Shown: one piece after another, positions 8,410 to 15,152 of the stretch
How the letters are laid out: each line of letters begins with the position of its first letter
How positions within the stretch are numbered: the first letter of the stretch is position 1
Assembly (NCBI RefSeq): GCF_002979475.1
Contig: NZ_PCOY01000002.1
Location: forward strand, 427,135 to 491,134
Direction: 5' to 3'
DNA length: 64,000 bases
DNA from: Microbacterium sp. MYb62
GTDB lineage: Bacteria; Actinomycetota; Actinomycetes; Actinomycetales; Microbacteriaceae
Notes under the pieces: generated by a model
Database searches by the model: none
Told to the model about the DNA's origin: nothing
The model's input: only the letters and a program-made list of their open reading frames with translations
Translations under genes and position numbers: made by a program

Positions 8410-9223
8410 GCAGATGGCGCGGTCTGAGCAGACCGCCGCCCGCGTCCGCGCACTCGGCACCCGCTGGCTGGGTGTGGGGCTCGCCGCCGTGATCTCGGTC
8501 GTCACGCTCGGCCTCGGCCTCACCGGGCGCCTCAACCTCTACATCAGCCCCGAGTCGGTGTGGTTCGCCTGCGCCGCCGCGGTCGTGACGCTGGCCGGAG
8601 CCATCTGGTCGTGCACCCTCCCGCTCGGCGAAGAGGGCGACCACGGGCATGATCACGGCCCGGTGGCGGAGACGGTCGATGACGCGGATGCCGGTACGGC
8701 GCGAGCGTCTTCCCGCCGCACGTTCGCCGGCGTCGGCGCGGTCGCGGGCGGCGTGATCGCCTCGGGCGTCGTCGTCGCCGGACTCGTGCTCCCCCCGGCA
8801 TCCCTGTCCGTCGAGCTCGCGATGTCGCGCGCGGGGGAGCAGAGCGCCTTGTTCGCAGGCGCCGACACGGTGGCGCTCGGCGTGGCCGACACCTCGACCT
8901 TCGGCGTGGGCGACTGGGCCAGCGTGTTCGCCGCGGCGACGAACACCGCCGCCTACGACGGTGCCGCCGTGAAGCTCACGGGCTTCGTGACGCCGGACGG
9001 CTCGGACGATGACGCCGTGAACCTCACCCGCCTCGTCATCACCCATTGCGTGATCGACGCGCAGACCGCGCTCCTGCCGGTCGCTGTGGATGCGGGCGAG
9101 TACGCGACGGGGCAGTGGGTCGAGATCACGGGAACCGTGCGCGCGGACGCCGACGGCAAGCTCCGCATCGAACCGAGCGACGTCGTCGCGATCGACGAGC
9201 CGGGAGACCCGTATGAGTACTGA
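8402..9223 (+). CDS. TIGR03943/DUF1980 putative permease subunit
   Basis: Partner of the DUF318 permease (273 aa). Two N-terminal membrane segments (about 20-65) are followed by a HGHDHG histidine motif, a third hydrophobic segment (about 98-125) and a conserved external domain. The domain has DDDAVNLTRLVITHCVIDAQ and ends in an OB-like fold (WVEITGTVRADADGKLRI). The frame opens at a TTG overlapping the upstream stop, with GGGGTGA before it. An ATG at 8414 is an alternative start. The function of the pair is unknown. The 3' end overlaps the next ATG by 11 nt. Confidence 0.8.
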   Translation: MSEQMARSEQTAARVRALGTRWLGVGLAAVISVVTLGLGLTGRLNLYISPESVWFACAAAVVTLAGAIWSCTLPLGEEGDHGHDHGPVAETVDDADAGTARASSRRTFAGVGAVAGGVIASGVVVAGLVLPPASLSVELAMSRAGEQSALFAGADTVALGVADTSTFGVGDWASVFAAATNTAAYDGAAVKLTGFVTPDGSDDDAVNLTRLVITHCVIDAQTALLPVAVDAGEYATGQWVEITGTVRADADGKLRIEPSDVVAIDEPGDPYEY

Positions 9224-11129
9224 CGACGAGCGTCCCGAGGTGCCCGCCGTCCCCCGGACCCGCGCGGAGATGCGGGCGGCCAGGGAGGCTGCCGAGGCGG
9301 CGGAGGCGGAACGCATCGATCGCGCGATCGAGACGCCGGAGCACGCCGCACCGCACGGGGACGAACCGGATGCCGGTGCGGGTGAGGCCCCCGATCGTGA
9401 TGCCCGGGTCCGCGACGGCGCTGATCGCGAAGCCGCCGTTCGCGAAGCCGCTGTCCGTGATGCCGCTGTCCGTGATGCCGCTGTCCGCGAGGCCGGTGAC
9501 CGTGAGGTCGCGGAGCAGGAGGCAGCCGCCCGGAAGATGGCCGCCTTCGAGGCTGCCGCGCGGGAGGATGCCGAGGCGACCGCGCTCCCCGCGGTCCCCG
9601 TCGCCCCTGAGCCCGTGTTCGTCGGCGCCGCGCCGGTCATCGACGTGCCCGCCGGCGCCGCTCCCACCGGAGCCGCCGAGACCGCGACGTCCGGTGTCGC
9701 CGCTCCCGCGCTCCCGCACGCCCGCATCCCCTCCGGAGAGCAGACCGGCGGTGCGCCCCCGAACCGCCGCCGCTTCCTGCTCACGATCGGCGCGGTCCTG
9801 GGCGTCCTGGTCCTGGTCGGAACGGGATTGGGCATCGCCAGCCTGCTGCAGGGGCCGCGGCTCAGCGACGTCCAGGTGGACGCCGCGCAGGCGATCGAGT
9901 CCTCCGGGAGCCGGATCATCCTCACCGCCAATCAGGCGCTCGCCGAGATCGATCCGGCGCAGGTGACCGTCGAGCCGGCCGTGCCCTTCACGGTCGATGC
10001 CTCCGGCCGTGGCGTCGGAGTCCGCTTCACCGTTCCGCTCGACGACTCGACCACGTACACGGTTCGCGTGGCGGACGTCGTCGGTGCCGGCGGCGGCCCG
10101 TCGACCACGTTGACGACGAGCTTCGAGACGCCGGCCTCCCACATCTTCCTGCTGCGCCGCGACGTCGAGGGCAAGGACAAGATCTTCCTCACCGACCTCG
10201 GCGGTGAGAAGGCCGTCGCGGTCTTCGAGCACGACAGGATCAACGACTTCCGGGCGACGTCCACGCAGCTCGTCGTCGCGGTCGAAGAGGACGACGGCTC
10301 ACATCTGCTCGTGATGGATCGCGACGGGACGGATCAGCGCGAGCTGCCTCTGCCCGGCGAGGGCAACGTCGGCGCGGTCCAGGTCTCCGAGCGCGGCGGA
10401 CTGGTCGGCTACAGCTACTCCGATCGCGAGCTGAGCGACACCCAGGGGCGCGCGAGCGTGCTCGTGACCCAGTCGCTGAGCGGCGATGACGAACCGCAGA
10501 TCATCGAGGTCGCCGGCGTGGAGGCCAGCGTCTTCGTCTGGCAGTTCGTGCCCGACAGTGCCGCGGTGCTGTTCATCGACTTCGACGGCGCGCTCTCTCT
10601 CCTCGACCGCTCGAGCGATGCCGGCGTCCAGTCCCTCGGCCTCGCTGCCACGATCCAGGGGATCTCGCGCGGCACGTACACGGCGATCGTCGAACGGCTC
10701 GACGGCGCGGTGGTCGAGCTCAACCTCGCTGACGGGTCGGAGCAGCCGCTCCCGGCATCCGATCCCGACTACGGCGCGGCCACCTCGATCACCCCGTATC
10801 CCGGTGGCACGCTCCGCCACGTCGTCGCCCGCGACGAGGCGGGTCTCCCGATCGGGCAGGCGGTCATCCGTGTCGACGACGACGGCGCGGCGACCCCGCT
10901 CGTCGAGGTCGCCTCCACCGACTCGATCCTGCAGGCGTGCGCGTCGCCGAGCGGCCAGTACGCGGCCGTGGTCATCGCGCCCGATCTGGCGAACAACCCG
11001 TACGACGGGATGCAGCTGCCGCTGCCCGAGGCGGTCGAGACGCACCTGATCGACATGGACTCGGGGAAGGAGCTCGTCGCCCTCACCGGGTTCGACGCCT
11101 CCTGGTGCCAGACGGCCCCGCGGTTCTGA
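9213..11129 (+). CDS. Membrane-anchored protein with repeat-rich N-terminus and beta-propeller-like exterior
   Basis: No characterised family recognised (638 aa). The first about 150 residues are charged and Ala-rich, with pentad repeats (REAAV/RDAAV) that look like a helical cytoplasmic segment. RRRFLLTIGAVLGVLVLVGTG near 187-207 is a single membrane anchor. The exterior begins with an Ig-like domain (about 220-300, SbsA-like) and continues with repeated short beta-strand blades resembling a TolB/WD-type propeller. A sensing or envelope-scaffold role is possible but unproven. The ATG has GGGAGA upstream and overlaps the previous gene. Confidence 0.8.
   Translation: MSTDDERPEVPAVPRTRAEMRAAREAAEAAEAERIDRAIETPEHAAPHGDEPDAGAGEAPDRDARVRDGADREAAVREAAVRDAAVRDAAVREAGDREVAEQEAAARKMAAFEAAAREDAEATALPAVPVAPEPVFVGAAPVIDVPAGAAPTGAAETATSGVAAPALPHARIPSGEQTGGAPPNRRRFLLTIGAVLGVLVLVGTGLGIASLLQGPRLSDVQVDAAQAIESSGSRIILTANQALAEIDPAQVTVEPAVPFTVDASGRGVGVRFTVPLDDSTTYTVRVADVVGAGGGPSTTLTTSFETPASHIFLLRRDVEGKDKIFLTDLGGEKAVAVFEHDRINDFRATSTQLVVAVEEDDGSHLLVMDRDGTDQRELPLPGEGNVGAVQVSERGGLVGYSYSDRELSDTQGRASVLVTQSLSGDDEPQIIEVAGVEASVFVWQFVPDSAAVLFIDFDGALSLLDRSSDAGVQSLGLAATIQGISRGTYTAIVERLDGAVVELNLADGSEQPLPASDPDYGAATSITPYPGGTLRHVVARDEAGLPIGQAVIRVDDDGAATPLVEVASTDSILQACASPSGQYAAVVIAPDLANNPYDGMQLPLPEAVETHLIDMDSGKELVALTGFDASWCQTAPRF
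9425..9508 (+). repeat. 15-bp tandem repeats coding REAAV/RDAAV
   Basis: About five imperfect 15-bp units (core GTCCGTGATGCCGCT, two copies identical) lie inside the N-terminal helical region of the membrane-anchored protein. They add five residues each without shifting the frame. Confidence 0.75.
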
Positions 11130-11130
11130 C

Positions 11131-11985
11131 ATGTCTCGCGGCGCCGGCACCTCCCGCGGTTCTGAGATTCCCCGCGGTTCTGAGATTCCCCGCGGTTCTG
11201 AGATTCCCCGCGGTTCTGAGACTTCCCGCGGTTCCGACCTGACGCGCGGTGCTGAAACGTCCTCACCGGGCGCGCTGCGCCGTGCCCTCAGGGCCGAGCT
11301 GGGTGCCTCCGCCGTCGACGTCGCCCCCCGCCTCCTCGGGGGCGAGTTGCGCACCTTCGTCGCGACGTCGGCCGATGGCGTTCCGGTCGAGGTGCGCCTG
11401 CGTATCACCGAGGTCGAGGCGTACCACGGGCAGGGTACGGGGGAGATCCCCGATCCCGGATCGCACGCCCGGATGGGGCGCACGGCGCGCAACGCCACGA
11501 TGTGGGGGGAGCCGGGGCACCTGTACGTGTATCTGAGTCACGGCATCCACTCCTGCGTCAACGTGGTGTGCGGGCCGGAGGGGCAGGGGGACGGCGTTCT
11601 GCTGCGGGCGGGAGAGGTGGTGGTCGGCGAGGATGCCGCAGCGCGTCGCCGCGGAGTGGACCTGCCTCTCGGACGCATCGCGCTGCGCGACCTCGCGCGC
11701 GGTCCCGGTCGTCTCGGCCAGGCTGTGGGGCTGCGCCATCCGCTGCATGACGGGATCGATGCGATCACGGGCGAGGAGCGGCACGGCGCACACGCCGAGC
11801 TCTGGCTGGGCGCGCAGCGGAGCGACGTCGCATCCGGTCCGCGGGTCGGGGTGGCCGGAGTCGCCGGGACCGGGGCGTTCCCCTGGCGCTTCTGGATCGA
11901 CGCGGATCCGACGGTGTCGCCGTTCCGGTGGGGGCGTGGAGCGGCCGAGGCCGCAGCGCTCGGCACGCCACCCGTGCTAAACTGA
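11131..11985 (+). CDS. DNA-3-methyladenine glycosylase (AAG/MPG family) with repeat-derived N-terminus
   Basis: Base-excision repair glycosylase of the Aag type (284 aa; family usually about 200). The catalytic core starts near residue 50. It shows EVEAYHG, the PGHLYVYLSHGIHSCVNVV segment and GDGVLLRAGE, all characteristic of the family. Residues 2-45 are a low-complexity extension made of RGSEIP repeats encoded by an 18-bp array; no internal start codon allows a shorter protein. The gene begins 1 bp after the upstream stop. The repair role is secure from the family; the extension is probably a recent local duplication. Confidence 0.87.
   Translation: MSRGAGTSRGSEIPRGSEIPRGSEIPRGSETSRGSDLTRGAETSSPGALRRALRAELGASAVDVAPRLLGGELRTFVATSADGVPVEVRLRITEVEAYHGQGTGEIPDPGSHARMGRTARNATMWGEPGHLYVYLSHGIHSCVNVVCGPEGQGDGVLLRAGEVVVGEDAAARRRGVDLPLGRIALRDLARGPGRLGQAVGLRHPLHDGIDAITGEERHGAHAELWLGAQRSDVASGPRVGVAGVAGTGAFPWRFWIDADPTVSPFRWGRGAAEAAALGTPPVLN
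11153..11224 (+). repeat. Four 18-bp tandem repeats in the glycosylase gene
   Basis: Unit CCCGCGGTTCTGAGATTC is repeated three times exactly and a fourth time with two changes, coding RGSEIP. Fourteen bases of the unit also occur at 11116-11129, the last codons and stop of the upstream gene, so the array appears to be copied from there. Confidence 0.9.
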
Positions 11986-11993
11986 CTCTTTGT

Positions 11994-12015
11994 CTGCGCA
12001 CACTCCTGTGCGCAG
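11994..12015 (+). promoter_or_regulatory. Perfect 9-bp hairpin in the rpmB leader
   Basis: CTGCGCACA (11994-12002), a CTCC loop, then TGTGCGCAG (12007-12015). It lies just after the glycosylase stop and about 110 nt ahead of rpmB, without a T-run. It could be a weak terminator for the glycosylase gene or a regulatory hairpin in the ribosomal-protein leader. Confidence 0.6.
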
Positions 12016-12126
12016 TTCGCGTGCTTCCCCCTCAGTGACCGAGAGATCGGGCGTGGCGGGGTCGCGTGCAGACAAGGGATCTTGGGTGGGGCCATCTGGC
12101 CTCACGGTAGAGAAGGAGTCACCATC

Positions 12127-12363
12127 ATGGCAGCAGTGTGCCAGGTGACCGGAGCAGTTCCCGGCTTCGGTCACAACGTCTCGCACTCGCACCGCCGGAC
12201 GAAGCGCCGCTTCGACCCGAACGTGCAGAAGAAGACCTATTTCGTGCCGTCGCTCGGTCGTAAGATCACGCTCAACGTGTCCGCCAAGGGCATCAAGGTG
12301 ATCGACGTCCGCGGCATCGAGAACGTGGTCAAGGACCTCCAGGCGAAGGGTGTGAAGCTCTAA
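12127..12363 (+). CDS. rpmB: 50S ribosomal protein L28
   Basis: Large-subunit protein (78 aa) with the family start MAAVCQVTG and a [14 protein letters not shown] segment. Only one cysteine is present, so the paired CxxC motifs of zinc-binding L28 are missing. AGAAGGAG precedes the ATG. The stop overlaps the rpmG ATG by one base. It forms an operon with zinc-free L33 and S14; such sets are often Zur-controlled paralogues in actinobacteria, but no Zur-like box is visible upstream here. Confidence 0.95.
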   Translation: MAAVCQVTGAVPGFGHNVSHSHRRTKRRFDPNVQKKTYFVPSLGRKITLNVSAKGIKVIDVRGIENVVKDLQAKGVKL

Positions 12364-12533
12364 TGGCCAAGAAGGCTCAGGACGTACGTCCGATCATCAA
12401 GCTGCGGTCGACGGCAGGTACGGGTTACACGTACGTGACGAAGAAGAACCGCCGCAACACCCCCGACCGCCTCGTGCTCAAGAAGTACGACCCGGTCATC
12501 CGTCAGCACGTCGAATTCCGAGAGGAGCGTTGA
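12363..12533 (+). CDS. rpmG: 50S ribosomal protein L33, zinc-free form
   Basis: Short basic protein (56 aa) with [20 protein letters not shown] and the conserved LKKYDP segment. It contains no cysteine; zinc-binding L33 has four in two CxxC pairs, so this is the C-minus form. Its ATG shares the last A of the rpmB stop TAA, indicating translational coupling. Confidence 0.95.
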   Translation: MAKKAQDVRPIIKLRSTAGTGYTYVTKKNRRNTPDRLVLKKYDPVIRQHVEFREER

Positions 12534-12536
12534 TCA

Positions 12537-12842
12537 ATGGCTAAGAAGAGCAAGATCGCTCGCAACGAGCAGCGCAAGGTCATCGTCGAGCGTTACGCCG
12601 AGCGTCGCGCCGAGCTGAAGAAGACCCTGGTCGACCCGAACGCCACCGACGAGGCCCGCGAGGCCGCACGCGTCGGCCTGCAGAAGCTGCCGCGCAACGC
12701 GTCGCCGGCTCGCGTGCGTTCGCGCGACGTCATCGACGGCCGCCCCCGTGGTGTCCTCACGAAGTTCGGCATCTCGCGTGTCCGCTTCCGTGACATGGCG
12801 CACCGTGGCGAGCTGCCCGGCGTGACCAAGTCGAGCTGGTAA
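12537..12842 (+). CDS. rpsN: 30S ribosomal protein S14, long zinc-free form
   Basis: Small-subunit protein (101 aa). It begins [14 protein letters not shown] and ends with [20 protein letters not shown], the universal S14 C-terminal motif. It has no cysteine and is about 40 residues longer than the zinc-type S14, so it is the C-minus form. It lies 3 nt after rpmG and is followed by a strong terminator, closing the operon. Confidence 0.95.
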   Translation: MAKKSKIARNEQRKVIVERYAERRAELKKTLVDPNATDEAREAARVGLQKLPRNASPARVRSRDVIDGRPRGVLTKFGISRVRFRDMAHRGELPGVTKSSW

Positions 12843-12860
12843 GTCTCAGCAGACAGCCGA

Positions 12861-12892
12861 AAGGGGCGAGGATCTTCGGATCCTCGCCCCTT
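12861..12892 (+). terminator. Terminator after rpsN
   Basis: AAGGGGCGAGGATC and GATCCTCGCCCCTT form a perfect 14-bp stem around a TTCG tetraloop, followed by TTT. Confidence 0.9.
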
Positions 12893-12926
12893 TCGCGTCC
12901 TCCGGCTCGCGCGCTCCCGCGCCGGC

Positions 12927-13025
12927 TCAGGCGAACGCGTGGCATCAGGCGAGTCAGCCATGAGGATGCCTGTTCTCGCGTGTTCGCCTGAACCCGCGGG
13001 GCGCATCTCGCGTGTGCGCCTGAAC
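12927..13025. repeat. Cluster of short direct and inverted repeats downstream of rpsN
   Basis: CTCGCGTGTTCGCCTGAAC (12975-12993) recurs 32 bp later as CTCGCGTGTGCGCCTGAAC (13007-13025). The near-complement TCAGGCGAACGCG lies at 12927-12939, and ATCAGGCGA at 12944-12952. They sit between the terminator and the convergent hydrolase gene. They may be a small interspersed element; nothing else is seen in this gap. Confidence 0.6.
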
Positions 13026-13032
13026 GCGCGCG

Positions 13033-13860
13033 TCACGCGACGGGAGTCGTGGTGTGTGCGACGGCCCAGCCGAGGGCGTCGTCGGCGATCTCCTCCCAGC
13101 CGTCCTGGCTGACCAGCCGGTGCGTGCGTCCGGGGTACTCCTTGTAGTCCACGACGGACGGGCTGCCGGAGGAGAGGTACTTCTTCACGATCGCGCGACC
13201 GATGGCCGGCGGCACGACATGGTCGATCTCGCCCGTGATCACATAGAGGGGAGCCCTGTCGGTGCGGGCGTAGTCGACGTGCGTGACGCCGCCCTTCTCG
13301 TCGAACGCGGAGGCGACGCCCTCGAAGAACACCCGGTTGTAGGAGTTCACCGCCGATTCCTCCCACAAGCGGTCGGACTCGGCGCGGCTCAGATCGTTGC
13401 CGAACGTGAAGTGGAAGTGGCGCTTCGAGAGCGGCTTGGCGCCGTTGCGACCGAACGGGTTCGAGAGGATCGGGGTGCCGGTCCACAGCGTCGACAGCGG
13501 GAGGGTCGTGATGCCTGCGGTCTGTCCGGGGGCGACCCCGACGTAGGCGGCGCCGACGCCGCGGTCGGCGAGCATCTGCGTGATCACACCGCCGAACGAG
13601 TGGCCCATGATGATCGGCTTGACGGGGAGGGCGCGGATGATGCGCTCGTAGTGGTCGACGATCTGCGTCAGGCCGATGCCCTTGAGCGCAGACGGGTCGC
13701 GGCGGACGTCTTCGACGGAGCGGTCGTCGATGCCGGGCCACCCCGGGACGATCACCTCGTGACCCTGCGCGCGGAAGCGCTCGGCCCAGGTGCTCCAGCT
13801 CGCGGGTGTCATCCACAGGCCGTGGATCAGGACGATGGGGGTCTTGTCGGTGGTGTTCAT
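13033..13860 (-). CDS. Alpha/beta hydrolase
   Basis: Soluble alpha/beta-fold hydrolase (275 aa). The oxyanion-hole motif is IHGLWMTPASW (about 12-22), and the nucleophile elbow is GHSFGG, with Ser near 108. A late Asp-containing strand (TGEIDHVV) and the catalytic His (GRTHRL) follow. The substrate is unknown. It is transcribed divergently from a TetR regulator that shares a palindromic operator with it, so it is probably the regulated target. Confidence 0.87.
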   Translation of the reverse strand: MNTTDKTPIVLIHGLWMTPASWSTWAERFRAQGHEVIVPGWPGIDDRSVEDVRRDPSALKGIGLTQIVDHYERIIRALPVKPIIMGHSFGGVITQMLADRGVGAAYVGVAPGQTAGITTLPLSTLWTGTPILSNPFGRNGAKPLSKRHFHFTFGNDLSRAESDRLWEESAVNSYNRVFFEGVASAFDEKGGVTHVDYARTDRAPLYVITGEIDHVVPPAIGRAIVKKYLSSGSPSVVDYKEYPGRTHRLVSQDGWEEIADDALGWAVAHTTTPVA

Positions 13861-13916
13861 GTTCTTCTTCTCTCTGATTCGGCTCCCGCGGTCCGGGAGT
13901 GCGTTACTCTGATAGT

Positions 13917-13934
13917 AGACCGAACGTTCTATCT
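13917..13934. promoter_or_regulatory. Palindromic operator between hydrolase and tetR genes
   Basis: AGA-N2-GAACGTTC-N2-TCT is an 18-bp palindrome. On the complementary strand it lies in the spacer between TTGCGG and TACTAT, a promoter for the hydrolase. TetR binding and repression are inferred. Confidence 0.65.
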
Positions 13935-14013
13935 ACCGCAACGTATTCCCGAAAGTCGTGAAGTCGTCGATCGGAAGCCGCGGTTCGGATGCCACGATGA
14001 GGGAGGACAGATC

Positions 14014-14613
14014 ATGAACACCACGACGAAACGCCCCAGCCCCGCCCGTTCCCGGCTGATCGATGCGGCCACCCGCCTCTTCTACGCGGAGGGGATCCAC
14101 ACGGTCGGCGTCGACCGGGTGATCGAGGAGGCCGGGGTCACCCGCGCGACCCTCTACAAGCAGTTCGGCGGCAAGGAGAACCTCGTGCTCGCATACCTCG
14201 GAAACGAGGACGAGATGCTGCGGGCGATGTTCGCGCAGGCGGGAGACGCCGTCACCGATCCCGATGCGCTGCTCGACGCGGTGGTGCAGGGCATCGCCGC
14301 CGACATCCGCGAACGCCATACGCGTGGGTGTCCGTTCATCAACGCGGCGGCGGAGTATCCGGATGCCGACGGAGCCGTGCGCCGGCTCATCGACGAGCAC
14401 AGGGAGTGGTTCCGCTCCACCCTCCAGGCGGTCGCCGCCTCGGCCGGTCTGGAGCGTCCGGAGGAGGTCGCCGCCTCCCTCGTCCTGCTGCGGGATGCCG
14501 CTCTGGTCGGCGGATATCTCGACGGGGAGGACCGCGTCGCGCCCGCCTTCGAGCGCACCGCCGGCGCGGTGATCGACGCGCACCGGCCCCGCGGAGAGGG
14601 TCGGAATCTGTGA
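14014..14613 (+). CDS. TetR-family transcriptional regulator
   Basis: Repressor-type regulator (199 aa). The N-terminal helix-turn-helix is at about 12-60 (LIDAATRLFYAEGIHTVGVD, then AGVTRATLYKQFGGKENLV), followed by an all-helical ligand domain. GGGAGGACAG precedes the ATG. The divergent alpha/beta hydrolase and the shared palindrome at 13917-13934 suggest autoregulation and control of the hydrolase by an unknown effector. Confidence 0.92.
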   Translation: MNTTTKRPSPARSRLIDAATRLFYAEGIHTVGVDRVIEEAGVTRATLYKQFGGKENLVLAYLGNEDEMLRAMFAQAGDAVTDPDALLDAVVQGIAADIRERHTRGCPFINAAAEYPDADGAVRRLIDEHREWFRSTLQAVAASAGLERPEEVAASLVLLRDAALVGGYLDGEDRVAPAFERTAGAVIDAHRPRGEGRNL

Positions 14614-14777
14614 CTGGAGTGACGAAAGTGACGCGACACGCCCAGTAATTGCCCAAAACCCGCGAAATGACGCGGAAATGCGGGTGGTCGTTGATACATT
14701 CGAGGCGGTCACTAGACCAGGAGCATCCGCTCCGACACCCACAACGATGCGACGGGATCTCGTCGCTGGAGGATGAC

Positions 14778-15065
14778 ATGGCTGACAAGTCCATCACCAA
14801 GACCGAGCTCGTCGCGAGCATCGCAAGCGCCACGGGCCAGAGCCAGGCCACCGTCTCCGGTGTCCTCGACTCGCTGTTCGCCACGGTCTCCGACGCCGTT
14901 GCCAAGGGCAGCAAGGTCTCCATCCCGGGCTGGATCTCCTTCGAGCAGGTCGACACCGCTGCTCGCACGGGCCGCAACCCGCAGACCGGCGCCGAGATCA
15001 AGATCCCGGCCGGCAAGCGCGTCAAGGTGACCGCTGGCTCCAAGCTCAAGGCTGCCGTCAAGTAA
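14778..15065 (+). CDS. hupB: HU family DNA-binding protein
   Basis: Nucleoid protein (95 aa) forming a DNA-bending dimer. It has the canonical KTELVASIA start, GWISFEQ core and the beta-arm GRNPQTGAEIKIPAG with the DNA-intercalating proline. The C-terminus KVTAGSKLKAAVK matches single-domain HU, without the long lysine/alanine tail of mycobacterial HupB. CTGGAGGATG precedes the ATG, and a strong terminator follows. It is probably highly expressed. Confidence 0.95.
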   Translation: MADKSITKTELVASIASATGQSQATVSGVLDSLFATVSDAVAKGSKVSIPGWISFEQVDTAARTGRNPQTGAEIKIPAGKRVKVTAGSKLKAAVK

Positions 15066-15080
15066 TCGACCGCACCTCTT

Positions 15081-15116
15081 CGAAGGCCGCTCCCGTTCCG
15101 ACGGGGGCGGCCTTCG
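15081..15116 (+). terminator. Terminator after the HU gene
   Basis: CGAAGGCCGC pairs with GCGGCCTTCG. An inner CCCGT/ACGGG stem surrounds TCCG. Confidence 0.88.
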
Positions 15117-15152
15117 TGCTTTCTCCCCGCCGGGCGCGCCTAGGCTGGAGGG

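Noticed and set aside
11986..12126. Zur box before rpmB
   Set aside because: Expected for zinc-free ribosomal paralogues, but no AT-rich TGANAATGATTNTCA-like sequence is present.
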